From assembly GCF_014654675.1 (NCBI RefSeq), contig NZ_BNBC01000040.1, positions 1 through 64,000 of the forward strand: a stretch of DNA of 64,000 nucleotides, given 5' to 3'. Positions 34,867-43,619 of this stretch are shown piece by piece. Numbering within the stretch: the first letter of the stretch is position 1; the number at the start of each line of letters is the position of its first letter. A program made the position numbers and the translations under genes. The notes under the pieces are model-generated. The model was not told the origin of the DNA. It saw only the letters and a program-made list of their open reading frames with translations, and searched no databases. This DNA comes from Streptomyces spiralis (GTDB taxonomy: Bacteria; Actinomycetota; Actinomycetes; Streptomycetales; Streptomycetaceae).

Positions 34867-35882
34867 GACGCGCTCACCTCGACGAGCAGCTTCATCGCCT
34901 GCCCGGCCTCGAGGACGCCGAAGGCCGACTGGACCTCGGTCAGGGGCACGATGCGCGTGATGAGCTTCTCGGCCGGGATGGCGCCCTCGGCCAGGAGCTC
35001 GATGGCGCGCTCGAAGTCGTGGCGCTGGTAGACCCGTGCACCGAGCAACCTCAGCTCCCGCCAGAACACGCGGTGCAGGTCGACGGGGCGCGGTTGCGGG
35101 TGGATGGCCACCACCACGAGGGTGCCGCGGACCCTGGCCAGGCTGGTCGCGCCGAGCACGGCGGCGGCCGAGCCGGAGACCTCGAACACGACGTCCGCTC
35201 CGGCGCCGTCCGTCCACTCCGCCACCCAGGCAACCTGGTCGACCGACGAGGGGTCCAGGGTCGTCAGCCCCATCTCCTCGGCGGCGGCCCGCCGGGTGGG
35301 GTCGATCTCGGCGACCACGACCTCGGCACCGGACGCGGCGGCGACGGTGGCGATGAGAACACCGATGGGGCCCGCACCGATGACGACCGCCTTGTCGCCC
35401 GCGGCAAGTTCGGAACGCCGTACGTCGTGAACCGCCACCGCGACGGGCTCCACCAGCGCGGCGTCCCGCAGCGGGATCTCCGAGGGCAGCCGCACGAGTG
35501 TCCACGCCGGTACGTTCCAGAACTCCTGAAGGGCTCCGGGGCTGTCGATGCCGATGAAGTCCAGGTTCTGGCAGATGTGCTCGTTCCCCGCACGGCAGGC
35601 CGGACACGTGCCGTCCCAGGCCAGCGGCATGACGGTCACGGCGTCACCCACCGACCAGCCCTCCACGCCGGCGCCCAGGGCGACGACCGTGCCCGACATC
35701 TCGTGCCCGATCGTCGCCGGCTTGCTGACCCGGCCGTCCATGTCCCCATGGAACACGTGGAGATCTGTGCCGCAGATGCCGACGTAGGCCACGGCGACCC
35801 GGACCTCGCCCGGACCCGGCTCGGCCGGTTCCCGCTCCTCTACCGCCATTGTGCGCGCGCCTGTGTAACTTGCCGCCAACAT
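34863..35882 (-). CDS. Zinc-dependent MDR alcohol/polyol dehydrogenase
   Basis: 339 residues from ATG 35882, preceded by GAGGAGGAG. Catalytic zinc residues Cys37 (GICGTDLH) and His60-Glu61 (GHE). The structural-zinc loop GTCPACRAGNEHIC keeps Cys93, Cys96 and Cys104 but has Asp90 where the first Cys usually stands. Rossmann motif VVIGAGPIGVLIA. It belongs with sorbitol/threonine dehydrogenase-like enzymes and probably oxidises a hydroxyl of a sugar or sugar acid in this pathway. Operator and divergent promoter lie at 35954. Confidence 0.82.
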   Translation of the reverse strand: MLAASYTGARTMAVEEREPAEPGPGEVRVAVAYVGICGTDLHVFHGDMDGRVSKPATIGHEMSGTVVALGAGVEGWSVGDAVTVMPLAWDGTCPACRAGNEHICQNLDFIGIDSPGALQEFWNVPAWTLVRLPSEIPLRDAALVEPVAVAVHDVRRSELAAGDKAVVIGAGPIGVLIATVAAASGAEVVVAEIDPTRRAAAEEMGLTTLDPSSVDQVAWVAEWTDGAGADVVFEVSGSAAAVLGATSLARVRGTLVVVAIHPQPRPVDLHRVFWRELRLLGARVYQRHDFERAIELLAEGAIPAEKLITRIVPLTEVQSAFGVLEAGQAMKLLVEVSAS

Positions 35883-35953
35883 ACCGATCGGCTCCTCCTC
35901 GCTATGTCGCGGGCCGTTCCGGCCCACAGCCCGCGCAGCCTAGCAGCAAACAT

Positions 35954-35963
35954 CATACGTATG
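35954..35963. promoter_or_regulatory. CATACGTATG operator between the divergent dehydrogenase genes
   Basis: Sits between the zinc dehydrogenase (start 35882, minus) and the aldo-keto reductase (start 35988, plus), so one site can control both. The upstream GCAAACAT context equals that at 37061-37068. Confidence 0.8.
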
Positions 35964-35987
35964 CTCTAGTGATTACACTCCTCCCTC

Positions 35988-37019
35988 GTGACCAGCAATC
36001 CACCGCCACGCGACCACACATCCATGGAACGGACGCTGCCGACCCGGGGACTGCGCACCGGGCACCAGCTCACGGAGTTGGGCCTGGGCGCCGCCCAGTT
36101 CGGCAACCTGTTCACCGAGACGACCGACGACGAGTCGTGTCGCGCCGTCAGGGCGGCGGCCGAGGAGGGGATCCGCTACTTCGACACCGCGCCGCACTAC
36201 GGCCTCGGGCTGTCCGAACGCCGCCTGGGGGACGCCCTTGGCGCGACCGCCCTGCGAGGTGCGGTCCTCTCCTCGAAGGCCGGGCGCCTGCTCGTGGACA
36301 GCCCGCAGACGAGTCACCTGCTCGACGACGACGGGTTCGTCGTGCCGGCCGCGAAGAGACGGGTCTGGGACTTCAGCCGCGACGGGATCCTCCGTTCCGT
36401 GGAGGAGTCGCTGGAGCGGCTCGGGACGGACCGGCTCGACATCGCCTATCTGCACGATCCGGACGACCACTGGGGGCCGGCGTCGTCGAGCGGGATCGCC
36501 GCCCTGGCCGAACTCCGGGACCAGGGCGTCGTCGGCGCCATCGGCGCCGGCATGAACCAGGCGGCGATGCTCGCCGAGTTCGTGAGGCGCACCGACGTCG
36601 ATGTGGTGATGGTCGCGGGGCGGTTCACCCTTCTCGATCAGTCGGCGCTGGACGAACTGCTGCCCGTCGCCGCCGCCCGCGGTGTCGGCGTCGTCGCCGC
36701 GGCGGTCTACAACTCCGGCTTGCTGAGCACCAGGTCCGTGGACGGCTCGGCGACCTACGACTACGGGGCGGCGCCGCGGGCCGTCGTCGAACGCGCCGCC
36801 CGCATCGCCGCCGTCTGCGAGCGGCACGGCGTCGAGCTCCCCGCCGCCGCCGTCCAGTACCCGTTGCGCCATCCCGCGGTCGCCTCGGTGGTGACGGGGA
36901 TGCGCACCGAGGAGCACGTGCGCAGCAATGTCGCTCGGTACCGGGCGGAGATCCCGGCGGCGCTGTGGGAGGAGCTGCACGTCACAGGTCTCGTCCCGGA
37001 CCCGGTCCGGACGGTCTAG
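35988..37019 (+). CDS. Aldo-keto reductase, L-fucose/D-threo-aldose 1-dehydrogenase type
   Basis: 343 residues. AKR tetrad segments: YFDTAPHYGLGLSERRLGDA (Asp, Tyr), LSSKAGRLL (Lys) and IAYLHDPDDH (His). The insert after KAGRLL and the overall pattern resemble the D-threo-aldose 1-dehydrogenase/pyridoxal dehydrogenase subgroup, which oxidises L-fucose and D-arabinose to lactones. GTG 35988 is listed; ATG 36024 is an alternative, and neither has a clear ribosome site. This is the likely first oxidation step of the island. Confidence 0.82.
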   Translation: MTSNPPPRDHTSMERTLPTRGLRTGHQLTELGLGAAQFGNLFTETTDDESCRAVRAAAEEGIRYFDTAPHYGLGLSERRLGDALGATALRGAVLSSKAGRLLVDSPQTSHLLDDDGFVVPAAKRRVWDFSRDGILRSVEESLERLGTDRLDIAYLHDPDDHWGPASSSGIAALAELRDQGVVGAIGAGMNQAAMLAEFVRRTDVDVVMVAGRFTLLDQSALDELLPVAAARGVGVVAAAVYNSGLLSTRSVDGSATYDYGAAPRAVVERAARIAAVCERHGVELPAAAVQYPLRHPAVASVVTGMRTEEHVRSNVARYRAEIPAALWEELHVTGLVPDPVRTV

Positions 37020-37068
37020 TCCTCCGGGATTCCAAGTCATACGTCACATGAATCTTGTCGCAAACATC

Positions 37069-37078
37069 ATACGTATGC
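37069..37078. promoter_or_regulatory. CATACGTATG operator of the secreted beta-helix enzyme
   Basis: Fourth identical site, ~49 bp before the gene start. A degenerate copy, CATACGTCAC, lies 30 bp upstream (37039-37048), so this promoter may bind two dimers. Confidence 0.8.
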
Positions 37079-37126
37079 TAACCCTGTGTCGGGCATCAAC
37101 GCCCCTATCACAGGAAGCGATCGAAC

Positions 37127-39787
37127 ATGACATCGACGTCAGACTCGACACGCTCGGTGAGCAGACGACGGAGGCTCAGAGCCGGCGCCCTCGCGGCGCT
37201 CGGCGCCTGCGCCGTCGTCGCATCAGCGCTCACTCCCCTGCAGGCGCAAGCCGCGCCTCGGACGGTGTACTTCGCGGCCCCGGACGGTAAGGACTCCGGA
37301 CACTGCAGTCAGTCGCAGCCGTGCTCGCTCGAGCGGGCTCAGCATGTTGTCGGCCCGGCCGCCAAGCATGGTGACGTGACCGTTCAGCTCGCCGACGGCA
37401 CCTACCGCCTTTCCGAGCCCCTGCGGTTCGGATCCGGCGACGGCGGCGGCGACCACACCGTCGAGTGGACCGCCGCCCCGGGCGCCCACCCCGTGGTCAC
37501 CGGCGCCTCGAAGGTCACCGGCTGGTCCAAGTCGGCGGCGGGGTCGGGCATCTGGGAGGCGGACACCCCCAGCGGCCTCGACACCCGCCAGCTCTACGTG
37601 AACGGCGTGATCGCCCCCCGTGCCGCCATCCGCCTGGCCAACTCGGACGTCACTCCCACCGCCACCGGTCTCACCATCAAGAACCCCGCGCTGAGCTACC
37701 TCGCCACGCTCCCCGACCAGGGGCGCATCGAGTTCGAGTCGCTCGGCGACTTCACGAACCGCTACTCGCCGGTCAAGAGCATCAGTGCCACCGAGATCAC
37801 CATGGCCCAGCCGGCGTGGGACAACAACACGTGGGGCTGGGACACCGTCCAGAACTCCTTCCTGGCCGGTCCGAGCTGGTACCTCGACAACTCACTGAGC
37901 TTCCTCACCCAGGTCGGCCAATGGTACATAGATCCGGGCGCCGGGAAGCTCTACTACAAGCCGGCGAGCGGGGTCGACCCCAACCAGCTCGACATCGAGC
38001 TGCCCCGCCTGCAGACACTGATCAGCATCGGCGGGACCTACGACGAGCCGGTGACCGGTCTTGCCTTCGAGGGCATCCAGTTCTCCGGAACCTCCTGGCT
38101 CGGCCCCTCGACCGACGGGTACGCGGACCAGCAGAACGGCCTCTTCATCAAGGGCGCCTACGACTACCGTCCCGCCGATGCCTTCACCAGTTGCTCGCGC
38201 GGCTGCGAGATGTTCGAACGAGCGCGCACCAGCTGGTACCAGGAGCCCGCCGCCGTGCAGGTCTCCGCCGCGAGCCGCATCTCGTTCACCGGCAACACGT
38301 TCACCAACCTCGGCCAGTCGGCGCTGGGCATCGGAAACGACGCCAACGCCACGACGACCGGCGTCGGGCTGGGCGCCAGCGACATCGACGTGGTAGGCAA
38401 CCGGTTCATGGAGGACAGTGGGCACGGCGTCGCGGTCGGCGGCGTACTGCCTGACGCGCACCACCCCAGTGACCCGAGGATGACCAACCAGAACATCCTG
38501 ATCGCCAACAACACGATCAATCGCGTGGCGGTGGACTACAAGGACAACAGCGGCATCCTCAGCACCTATGTCACCAACGCCCGCATCCTGCACAATGAGG
38601 TCTCCAACGTCCCCTATGACGGCATCGACACCGGCTACGGTTGGGGCATCAACGATGCCGGGGGGTCGAACGACTACGTCGACCGCGGCTACTACAAGTG
38701 GAACACGCTCTACACGACGCCGACTACGCTCAAGGACAACCGCGTCGAGGGCAACCTCGTGCACAACACGAAGGCACGCTTCGCCGACGGCGGATCGGTC
38801 TACAACCTCTCCGCCAGCCCGGGAACCGTGGTCGCCAAGAACTACCTGTTCAACATCTCGGGAGTCGGCCTGTACCTCGACGAGGGCTCGCGCTCGATGA
38901 CGTATGAGAACAACGTGGTCCAGGGCGGTTCCTTCCTCTTCACCAACGCGTACAGCCTCCGCAACAACACCAGCGACAACGTCATCCAGAACAACTGGTA
39001 CAACTCGGGCGGAGCCTCGACGCCGAACGCCGCGGCACACAACAACCAGCTGATCAACAACGTGAAGGTCACCGGCGCCAACTGGCCTGCGGACGCACGA
39101 GACGTGATCTGCCAGGCGGGTGTCGCGCCGCAGTACCGGACGTCGCTCAACGCGAACCAGTTCGGCTTCAGCGGGTGCGCGGTTGACGCGCCGGTCGCAG
39201 CCGGCCTCGCCACCGCCGGAGGTTCGGCCGTCAGCTCGTACTTCGGCCAGAGCGACGATGGCTTCGGGATTGCGGCGGCCGGCGCCGATGTGTGGGGCGC
39301 CGGCGGTCAACACGACGACCAGTTCGGCTCGATCTACCAGGCCGGCTCGTTCAACGCCGACTCGAGCGTGTCCACCCGGGTCGTGTCGGTCAACGACGCC
39401 AACGCCTGGGCCAAGTCCGGGGTCATGGTCCGCAACGACATGACCAAGGCGGGAGGGTCGGCTGGGTATGCCGTCGTCGCGGTCACCGCACGCAACGGCG
39501 TCGTGTTCGAGTGGGACGCAAACGGCGACGGGTACCTGGACACCGACGCCCGCGCCACCGTCGACATCTACCGTCCCATCTGGGTGAAGCTCACCCGATC
39601 GGGCACCTCGTTCAACGCCTCATACTCCTACGACGGTGCCAACTACGTCCCGATCGGTCAGCCCGTGACGTTGGCCTCGGCTGCAGCCAAGCAGGATGCG
39701 GGCATCTTCTCCACCTCCCACGACGCCACCCAGTCAGCGATCAACCAGTTTGACTCCGGCACCGTCACGACCGTGACGAAGTCGTAG
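37127..39787 (+). CDS. Secreted right-handed beta-helix glycosidase, GH141-like (putative alpha-L-fucosidase)
   Basis: 886 residues. Sec/Tat-like signal (RRRRLRAGALAALG, cleavage after AQAA). Residues ~45-660 are a parallel beta-helix with the opening found in GH141-type enzymes: VYFAAPDGKDSG, VQLADGTYRLSEPLRF, VEWTAAPGAHPVVTGASKVT, then many NN-rich coils (IANNTINRVAVDYKDNSG). Residues ~690-880 form a jelly-roll domain (VSTRVVSVNDANAWAKSGVM, AGIFSTSH) of the DUF1349/lectin kind. GH141 includes alpha-L-fucosidases and a xylanase, so with the fucose-type genes and the shared operator a glycan-bound 6-deoxy sugar is the likely target. Family call is by pattern only. A 38-bp palindromic terminator follows. 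Confidence 0.75.
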   Translation: MTSTSDSTRSVSRRRRLRAGALAALGACAVVASALTPLQAQAAPRTVYFAAPDGKDSGHCSQSQPCSLERAQHVVGPAAKHGDVTVQLADGTYRLSEPLRFGSGDGGGDHTVEWTAAPGAHPVVTGASKVTGWSKSAAGSGIWEADTPSGLDTRQLYVNGVIAPRAAIRLANSDVTPTATGLTIKNPALSYLATLPDQGRIEFESLGDFTNRYSPVKSISATEITMAQPAWDNNTWGWDTVQNSFLAGPSWYLDNSLSFLTQVGQWYIDPGAGKLYYKPASGVDPNQLDIELPRLQTLISIGGTYDEPVTGLAFEGIQFSGTSWLGPSTDGYADQQNGLFIKGAYDYRPADAFTSCSRGCEMFERARTSWYQEPAAVQVSAASRISFTGNTFTNLGQSALGIGNDANATTTGVGLGASDIDVVGNRFMEDSGHGVAVGGVLPDAHHPSDPRMTNQNILIANNTINRVAVDYKDNSGILSTYVTNARILHNEVSNVPYDGIDTGYGWGINDAGGSNDYVDRGYYKWNTLYTTPTTLKDNRVEGNLVHNTKARFADGGSVYNLSASPGTVVAKNYLFNISGVGLYLDEGSRSMTYENNVVQGGSFLFTNAYSLRNNTSDNVIQNNWYNSGGASTPNAAAHNNQLINNVKVTGANWPADARDVICQAGVAPQYRTSLNANQFGFSGCAVDAPVAAGLATAGGSAVSSYFGQSDDGFGIAAAGADVWGAGGQHDDQFGSIYQAGSFNADSSVSTRVVSVNDANAWAKSGVMVRNDMTKAGGSAGYAVVAVTARNGVVFEWDANGDGYLDTDARATVDIYRPIWVKLTRSGTSFNASYSYDGANYVPIGQPVTLASAAAKQDAGIFSTSHDATQSAINQFDSGTVTTVTKS

Positions 39788-39925
39788 GTGCCGCTCACGG
39801 TGGGTCGACGATTGGCGCGGCGAGGTCTTCTGGATCGCGCCGGCAGGCTGACGGTTCAGGTTTACGGACTCTGGTGTGCGCATGAGATGACCAGAGCACC
39901 AAGCGTGACCTGTCGTCGACCTCCC

Positions 39926-39963
39926 GGCCGTGCGGGTCGGGCGTACGCCCGACCCGCACGGCC
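39926..39963. terminator. 38-bp perfect palindrome, strong hairpin
   Basis: Each arm has 19 bases and the whole is self-complementary through a central GTAC. It lies 139 bp after the beta-helix gene and before the next gene, so it is best read as the island's terminator. Confidence 0.7.
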
Positions 39964-40009
39964 TTGTGGCCCCGTGCGGTGGGCCGCATTCAATCGGTGT
40001 TCGCTACCT

Positions 40010-40381
40010 ATGTGTTCCGACCTCGCCGCGCGTCTGAAGCACGAGGTGAAGAAGCGGTGGCAGCCTCAGATCCGCGCCAAGGCCCGTCAGAAGGCAGCGA
40101 CAACCGACGGCATCGTCATCGACACCCGCGCCCGCATCGGCTACACCGCGCCGATCGGCTCCACGGACGAGGACCGGCTCCGCCATCTCACAGTGGCGCT
40201 GCCGCCGCAGTACGCCGCCCGCCTCTTCAACGCCCAGGAGCAGGGCGCCACCGATCAGGAACTGCGGGAGATCGCTGCCGAGGCTCTCAAGGAGGTGTAC
40301 TTCCAGGACAACGGCCGCCGCGCAGGCCAGCTGGAGGAGGTGCGCATCACCGACATCGAGCACCTCCAGTTCGAGCTGTAG
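40010..40381 (+). CDS. Small conserved-looking cytosolic protein, unknown
   Basis: 123 residues from ATG 40010; the in-frame sequence upstream is not protein-like. Lys/Arg-rich start (KHEVKKRWQPQIRAKARQKA), then a mixed region ending YFQDNGRRAGQLEEVRITDI. No domain recognised. Codon use fits an actinomycete gene. No partner gene nearby. Confidence 0.5.
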   Translation: MCSDLAARLKHEVKKRWQPQIRAKARQKAATTDGIVIDTRARIGYTAPIGSTDEDRLRHLTVALPPQYAARLFNAQEQGATDQELREIAAEALKEVYFQDNGRRAGQLEEVRITDIEHLQFEL

Positions 40382-40539
40382 GCGCCCCGTGCATCCGCGC
40401 GCCCCGGACCAGCAGGTGAGCCGAGGCACCAACTCTTATTCCTTGGCGACCACCGTGGACCGGAGGGTATGTTCATCAAAGGCGGGGTCGTAGCGCTGGC
40501 TGACCGCGACCATGGCAGGTGGCAAGTAACGCTCTCCCC

Positions 40540-40680
40540 GCCCCGGGCCTCGCGGAGCGCGGACTGCCGCGCAGCCTCCCATGCCGTGGCGAGTTCGGCG
40601 AAGAACTCGCCGGAATGTGCGCGTGAGACGCCGGACAGGGCAGGATGGGAACAGGCCGTACGGGCCCAGGTCAGCTTCAC
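40540..40680 (-). pseudogene. Possible transposase N-terminal scrap
   Basis: A minus frame reads SGVSRAHSGEFFAELATAWE, then ARQSALREARGGE, reminiscent of the N-terminal helix region of some IS5-like transposases, then loses sense. Weak evidence; 40385-40757 otherwise shows nothing. Confidence 0.25.
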
Positions 40681-40757
40681 AACTCACCCAACCCGTGTGG
40701 CCCTTCTCATGTCACGGCCCGACCGGGACGATCACCATGTCCGCCGAGACCGTAAAA

Positions 40758-41306
40758 CTACCCGGCCTGAATGGCGTCTGCCGGGACCTCGAAGATGATC
40801 GTGAGTCCGTCGCGCTCGTCCCCCTGCTCGCCGATGCGCGTGAAGCCGAAGCCCTCGATGCACGCCAGGGAGGCGGTGTTGTCGGATCCGATCCTGGCGC
40901 GCACGGTCCTGACGTCGGGGTCGGCCGCGGCCCTGACGAGCAACGCCCTCAGCATGGCGCGGGCATAGCCCTGGCGGCGGTACCCGGGCACGACTGTATA
41001 GCCAACCTCGACCATGCCGGCCTCATCCGGCGGCCCGTGGAACCCGGCGTCGCCAACGACGACCCCGTCCGGCTCGGACACCGCGGCACGCGTGATCCAG
41101 GGCGCGGCAGAGGGGTCCTTGGCGAGCTGGTCGGCGCGGTAGCCAAAGATCCAGCGGGCTCGCTCACCGACGAAGTGTTCGTCAAGGGCGACCCCGGCCT
41201 CGGCGCTGCCGCCAGCGAGGTCACCGTCGGCAAGCGCCCGCAGTGCCTTTGCACTGAGCTCGACGAAACGGACGCGTTTGGGGGCGGAGAGAGGTTCGTA
41301 GTTCAT
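40758..41306 (-). CDS. GNAT N-acetyltransferase
   Basis: 182 residues from ATG 41306. The acetyl-CoA loop is VVPGYRRQGYARAMLRALL (Q/RxxGxG/A pattern) and the C-terminal strand SDNTASLACIEGFGFTRIGE is the RimJ-type GNAT signature. Substrate unknown. Stands alone on the minus strand. Confidence 0.8.
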   Translation of the reverse strand: MNYEPLSAPKRVRFVELSAKALRALADGDLAGGSAEAGVALDEHFVGERARWIFGYRADQLAKDPSAAPWITRAAVSEPDGVVVGDAGFHGPPDEAGMVEVGYTVVPGYRRQGYARAMLRALLVRAAADPDVRTVRARIGSDNTASLACIEGFGFTRIGEQGDERDGLTIIFEVPADAIQAG

Positions 41307-41598
41307 CGCGGTGATGCTCACCCAGAACCGGAGAGCTGTCCACCGGTTTACGGCCTTGGCGGACATGGAGACGGCCACACGGACGTGCGACACCCACGCC
41401 GAGACCCATCTCGCGATCGCCTCACTCGTCTCCGACCGATCCGCGCAGCGGGCCACCCACCGCCGGACGAGCACCGAACTCGTCCTCGTCCGCGACACCA
41501 CCCGCTGATCACCCACCAGCCCAGCACGCCCGAAGCTCAATTTCACCCAGGCCCGTTGCTTCCCACGCCCGTCCGGGCCGACACATCCATCTCCGTGT

Positions 41599-42300
41599 TC
41601 ACCGCTCCTGCGGTGGCGGGGGCTGTCCTGGATTCGGAGTGACGAACACTGCGAGGCAGCGGAACTCGCCTCCTGGGCCATCCAGCAGCGTGTATGGGCG
41701 CCAGGCGAGCGTGTAGGCGCCGCGCAGCACTCGGGTATTGGCCGGGAAGGTGCCGCCTGCCCACAGCAACGTTCCGCTCAGCTCGCGGCCGTGGTGGATG
41801 CGGAACTCCTCGTCCCTGGTGGGCGTCCTGCGCTGCCTGGGGCGCCAGAGGGACGCCTCGTTTGTGATGAGCACGGCCAGCCCGTTCTGGTCCGCACGGT
41901 CGCAGAAGCGTTCCAGCCTTCCTACGTCCCGCAGGAACTCCCTGCGCGCGACGTCCGGCGCGTTGTGCCCACGCAAGGCGTACTCCTCGGGAGGCGTCCC
42001 TGCTGTGCCCGCCCACTGCCGGGTCACGTACTTGAACTCGACTGCCGTACGGCCCGCCGGCCCCAGGCACAGCAGGTCCAGGTACTCCGACGCGTCACTC
42101 CCGCGCACCGGTACCTCCAGCCGGCATCGGACCTCCTGCGCGACCTCGCCCACCGCGAGCGCGAAGCTGTGCTGGAGATCGGCCTCGGAGTGGAACACCG
42201 GCCGCCGCGCGCTCAGACACGCCAGGACTTCCTCCAGCGCAGCGCTACCCGCGATCATCTCCAGGTCGGCGGGCGGGGTTGTTGGTATCGGCGTGGCCAT
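41599..42300 (-). CDS. PD-(D/E)XK nuclease-like protein, unknown
   Basis: 233 residues from ATG 42300. The central part (EYLDLLCLGPAGRTAVEFKYVTRQW) has an Asp-x(n)-ExK arrangement following a helix with FHSEADLQHSFALAVGE, the layout of restriction-endonuclease-like folds. Later ERFCDRADQNGLAVLITNEA and TLAWRPYTLL complete a compact domain. No methyltransferase or helicase neighbour was seen, so it is not an obvious restriction system. Could be a repair or defence nuclease, or an inactive relative. Confidence 0.55.
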   Translation of the reverse strand: MATPIPTTPPADLEMIAGSAALEEVLACLSARRPVFHSEADLQHSFALAVGEVAQEVRCRLEVPVRGSDASEYLDLLCLGPAGRTAVEFKYVTRQWAGTAGTPPEEYALRGHNAPDVARREFLRDVGRLERFCDRADQNGLAVLITNEASLWRPRQRRTPTRDEEFRIHHGRELSGTLLWAGGTFPANTRVLRGAYTLAWRPYTLLDGPGGEFRCLAVFVTPNPGQPPPPQER

Positions 42301-42429
42301 GGCGCCATTGAAGCCTGTGCGGCCTGCCCACGTCAGCCGAAGGCCGATCACCGTCGGCACAAGATCGGCCGGCATCCCTGCGCGGTGGGCGGAGCCGCGC
42401 CCGTCCCACCACGGCTTGCCCAGCTAAAC

Positions 42430-42749
42430 GAACGCGGATCCAACCGTCGGCCTCTTCAAGCTACCCTCCGCGACGTTGCCGCACGTGCCCAAGGCACTGG
42501 AATAGCCCGTCGTCCCTGTGACCTTCACAACTTGGCATGGACGGGGCCCAGGATGTCCCCTGGGCCCCGTCAGGACTCGGCCTTCTGCCATGCCCGCGCG
42601 CCCAACCGCAGAGGAAGAAGTACCTCGTCCGTGATCACCTCGCCGCCCGCTTCACCGCAGTCGGGACCCGGCATGCCAGGTGATGGGGAGCGTCCCACGG
42701 GGTAGTGGAACGAGACCCCGTGGACGCCGATGCCGGCGCCTGCCTTGTG
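42430..42749. other. Gene-free stretch
   Basis: No frame with convincing coding character on either strand, and no repeat was noticed. Confidence 0.4.
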
Positions 42750-43388
42750 TCAGGCGGGCTGCTCCTGGCTGTTCTTTCCGGCTGCGGAGGCCTTCGCTAC
42801 CTCAGGTGCCGTGTAGAAGACGGAGGAGCCCTGCTTGCTGCGTTGGGCCTGGTTCTTGGCCACCAGCCCTTCGAGTGTCGTGCGCACGACGGTGCTCTTG
42901 ATGTCGCGCTCCGGGTGCTGCTGCCCCAGCGCGGTGGTGATCTCGGCTGCGGAGCGGGGCTCCTTCTGTGCGGTCAGGTGCTCGCGGACGATCTCAACGA
43001 GGGTGCGCTGCGCGGCCGGCGTCGTCTTGTCCGCAGCGCTCTTCGTGACGCTCTTCTTGGCAGCCGACTTCTGGGAAGTGGCGGCAGACTTCTTGGCCTG
43101 CGCCCGCTTGCCTTGGACCGGTCCGACGGTGGCCTTCTTGCGGGGTGCGGGCACAGCGCTGGCAGTACGACGGGCCGCGGACGTCTGAGATGCCGATGTC
43201 ACACCCAGCGCCTGCTGGATGCTGACCAACACGGCGTGCTCCTGCTGGAGGGTGGCCAACTGCTCCTGCAGCGCGGCGAGCTCACCGCTCACACGCTCTT
43301 GCTCCTTGAGGTTGTTCTCAAGGTCAGTGGCCACCTGCGAGGCGTACTGAGTTGACAGGCCGGTAGCCGGGGTCTCGGTCTTGGACAT
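42750..43388 (-). CDS. Histone H1-like regulatory protein (coiled coil, Lys-rich linker, winged helix)
   Basis: 212 residues from ATG 43388 (GGAG 11 nt upstream). Residues ~18-62 are a coiled coil (DLENNLKEQERVSGELAALQ), ~75-125 a Lys/Ala/Ser-rich linker (KKSAATSQKSAAKKSVTKSA), and ~125-200 a winged helix (LVEIVREHLTAQKEPRSAAE, VVRTTLEGLVAKNQAQRSKQ). This is a nucleoid-associated or regulator-like build. The frame stays open upstream to ATG 43541, which has a better ribosome site (AAGGAG, 6 nt), giving a 263-residue form with 51 extra residues. Confidence 0.7.
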   Translation of the reverse strand: MSKTETPATGLSTQYASQVATDLENNLKEQERVSGELAALQEQLATLQQEHAVLVSIQQALGVTSASQTSAARRTASAVPAPRKKATVGPVQGKRAQAKKSAATSQKSAAKKSVTKSAADKTTPAAQRTLVEIVREHLTAQKEPRSAAEITTALGQQHPERDIKSTVVRTTLEGLVAKNQAQRSKQGSSVFYTAPEVAKASAAGKNSQEQPA

Positions 43389-43619
43389 GAGGGTTGTCGC
43401 TCCTTCAAGGTCGGCAGCCTGTTTGCTGCAAGCCACGGATGTATGCGAATCCGAACGCACGTGCCATTTGAGGTGGTGCATGGGTGCTGTTGCAGTTACT
43501 ACTGCAAGCTGTTTCCCAGTGATAGTACGGAACAAAGACATGTGTTGCTCCTTTCCCGAAAGCACAAGCATCAACTGGCGAGCTGGTCGCGGTGCTTATT
43601 GCCGGGCGCAGGCAAGCAT

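Noticed and set aside
37892..39313. 473-codon Val/Asp-rich minus frame under the beta-helix gene
   Set aside because: Composition is that of an antisense reading of Asn/Thr-rich coding sequence; no motif.
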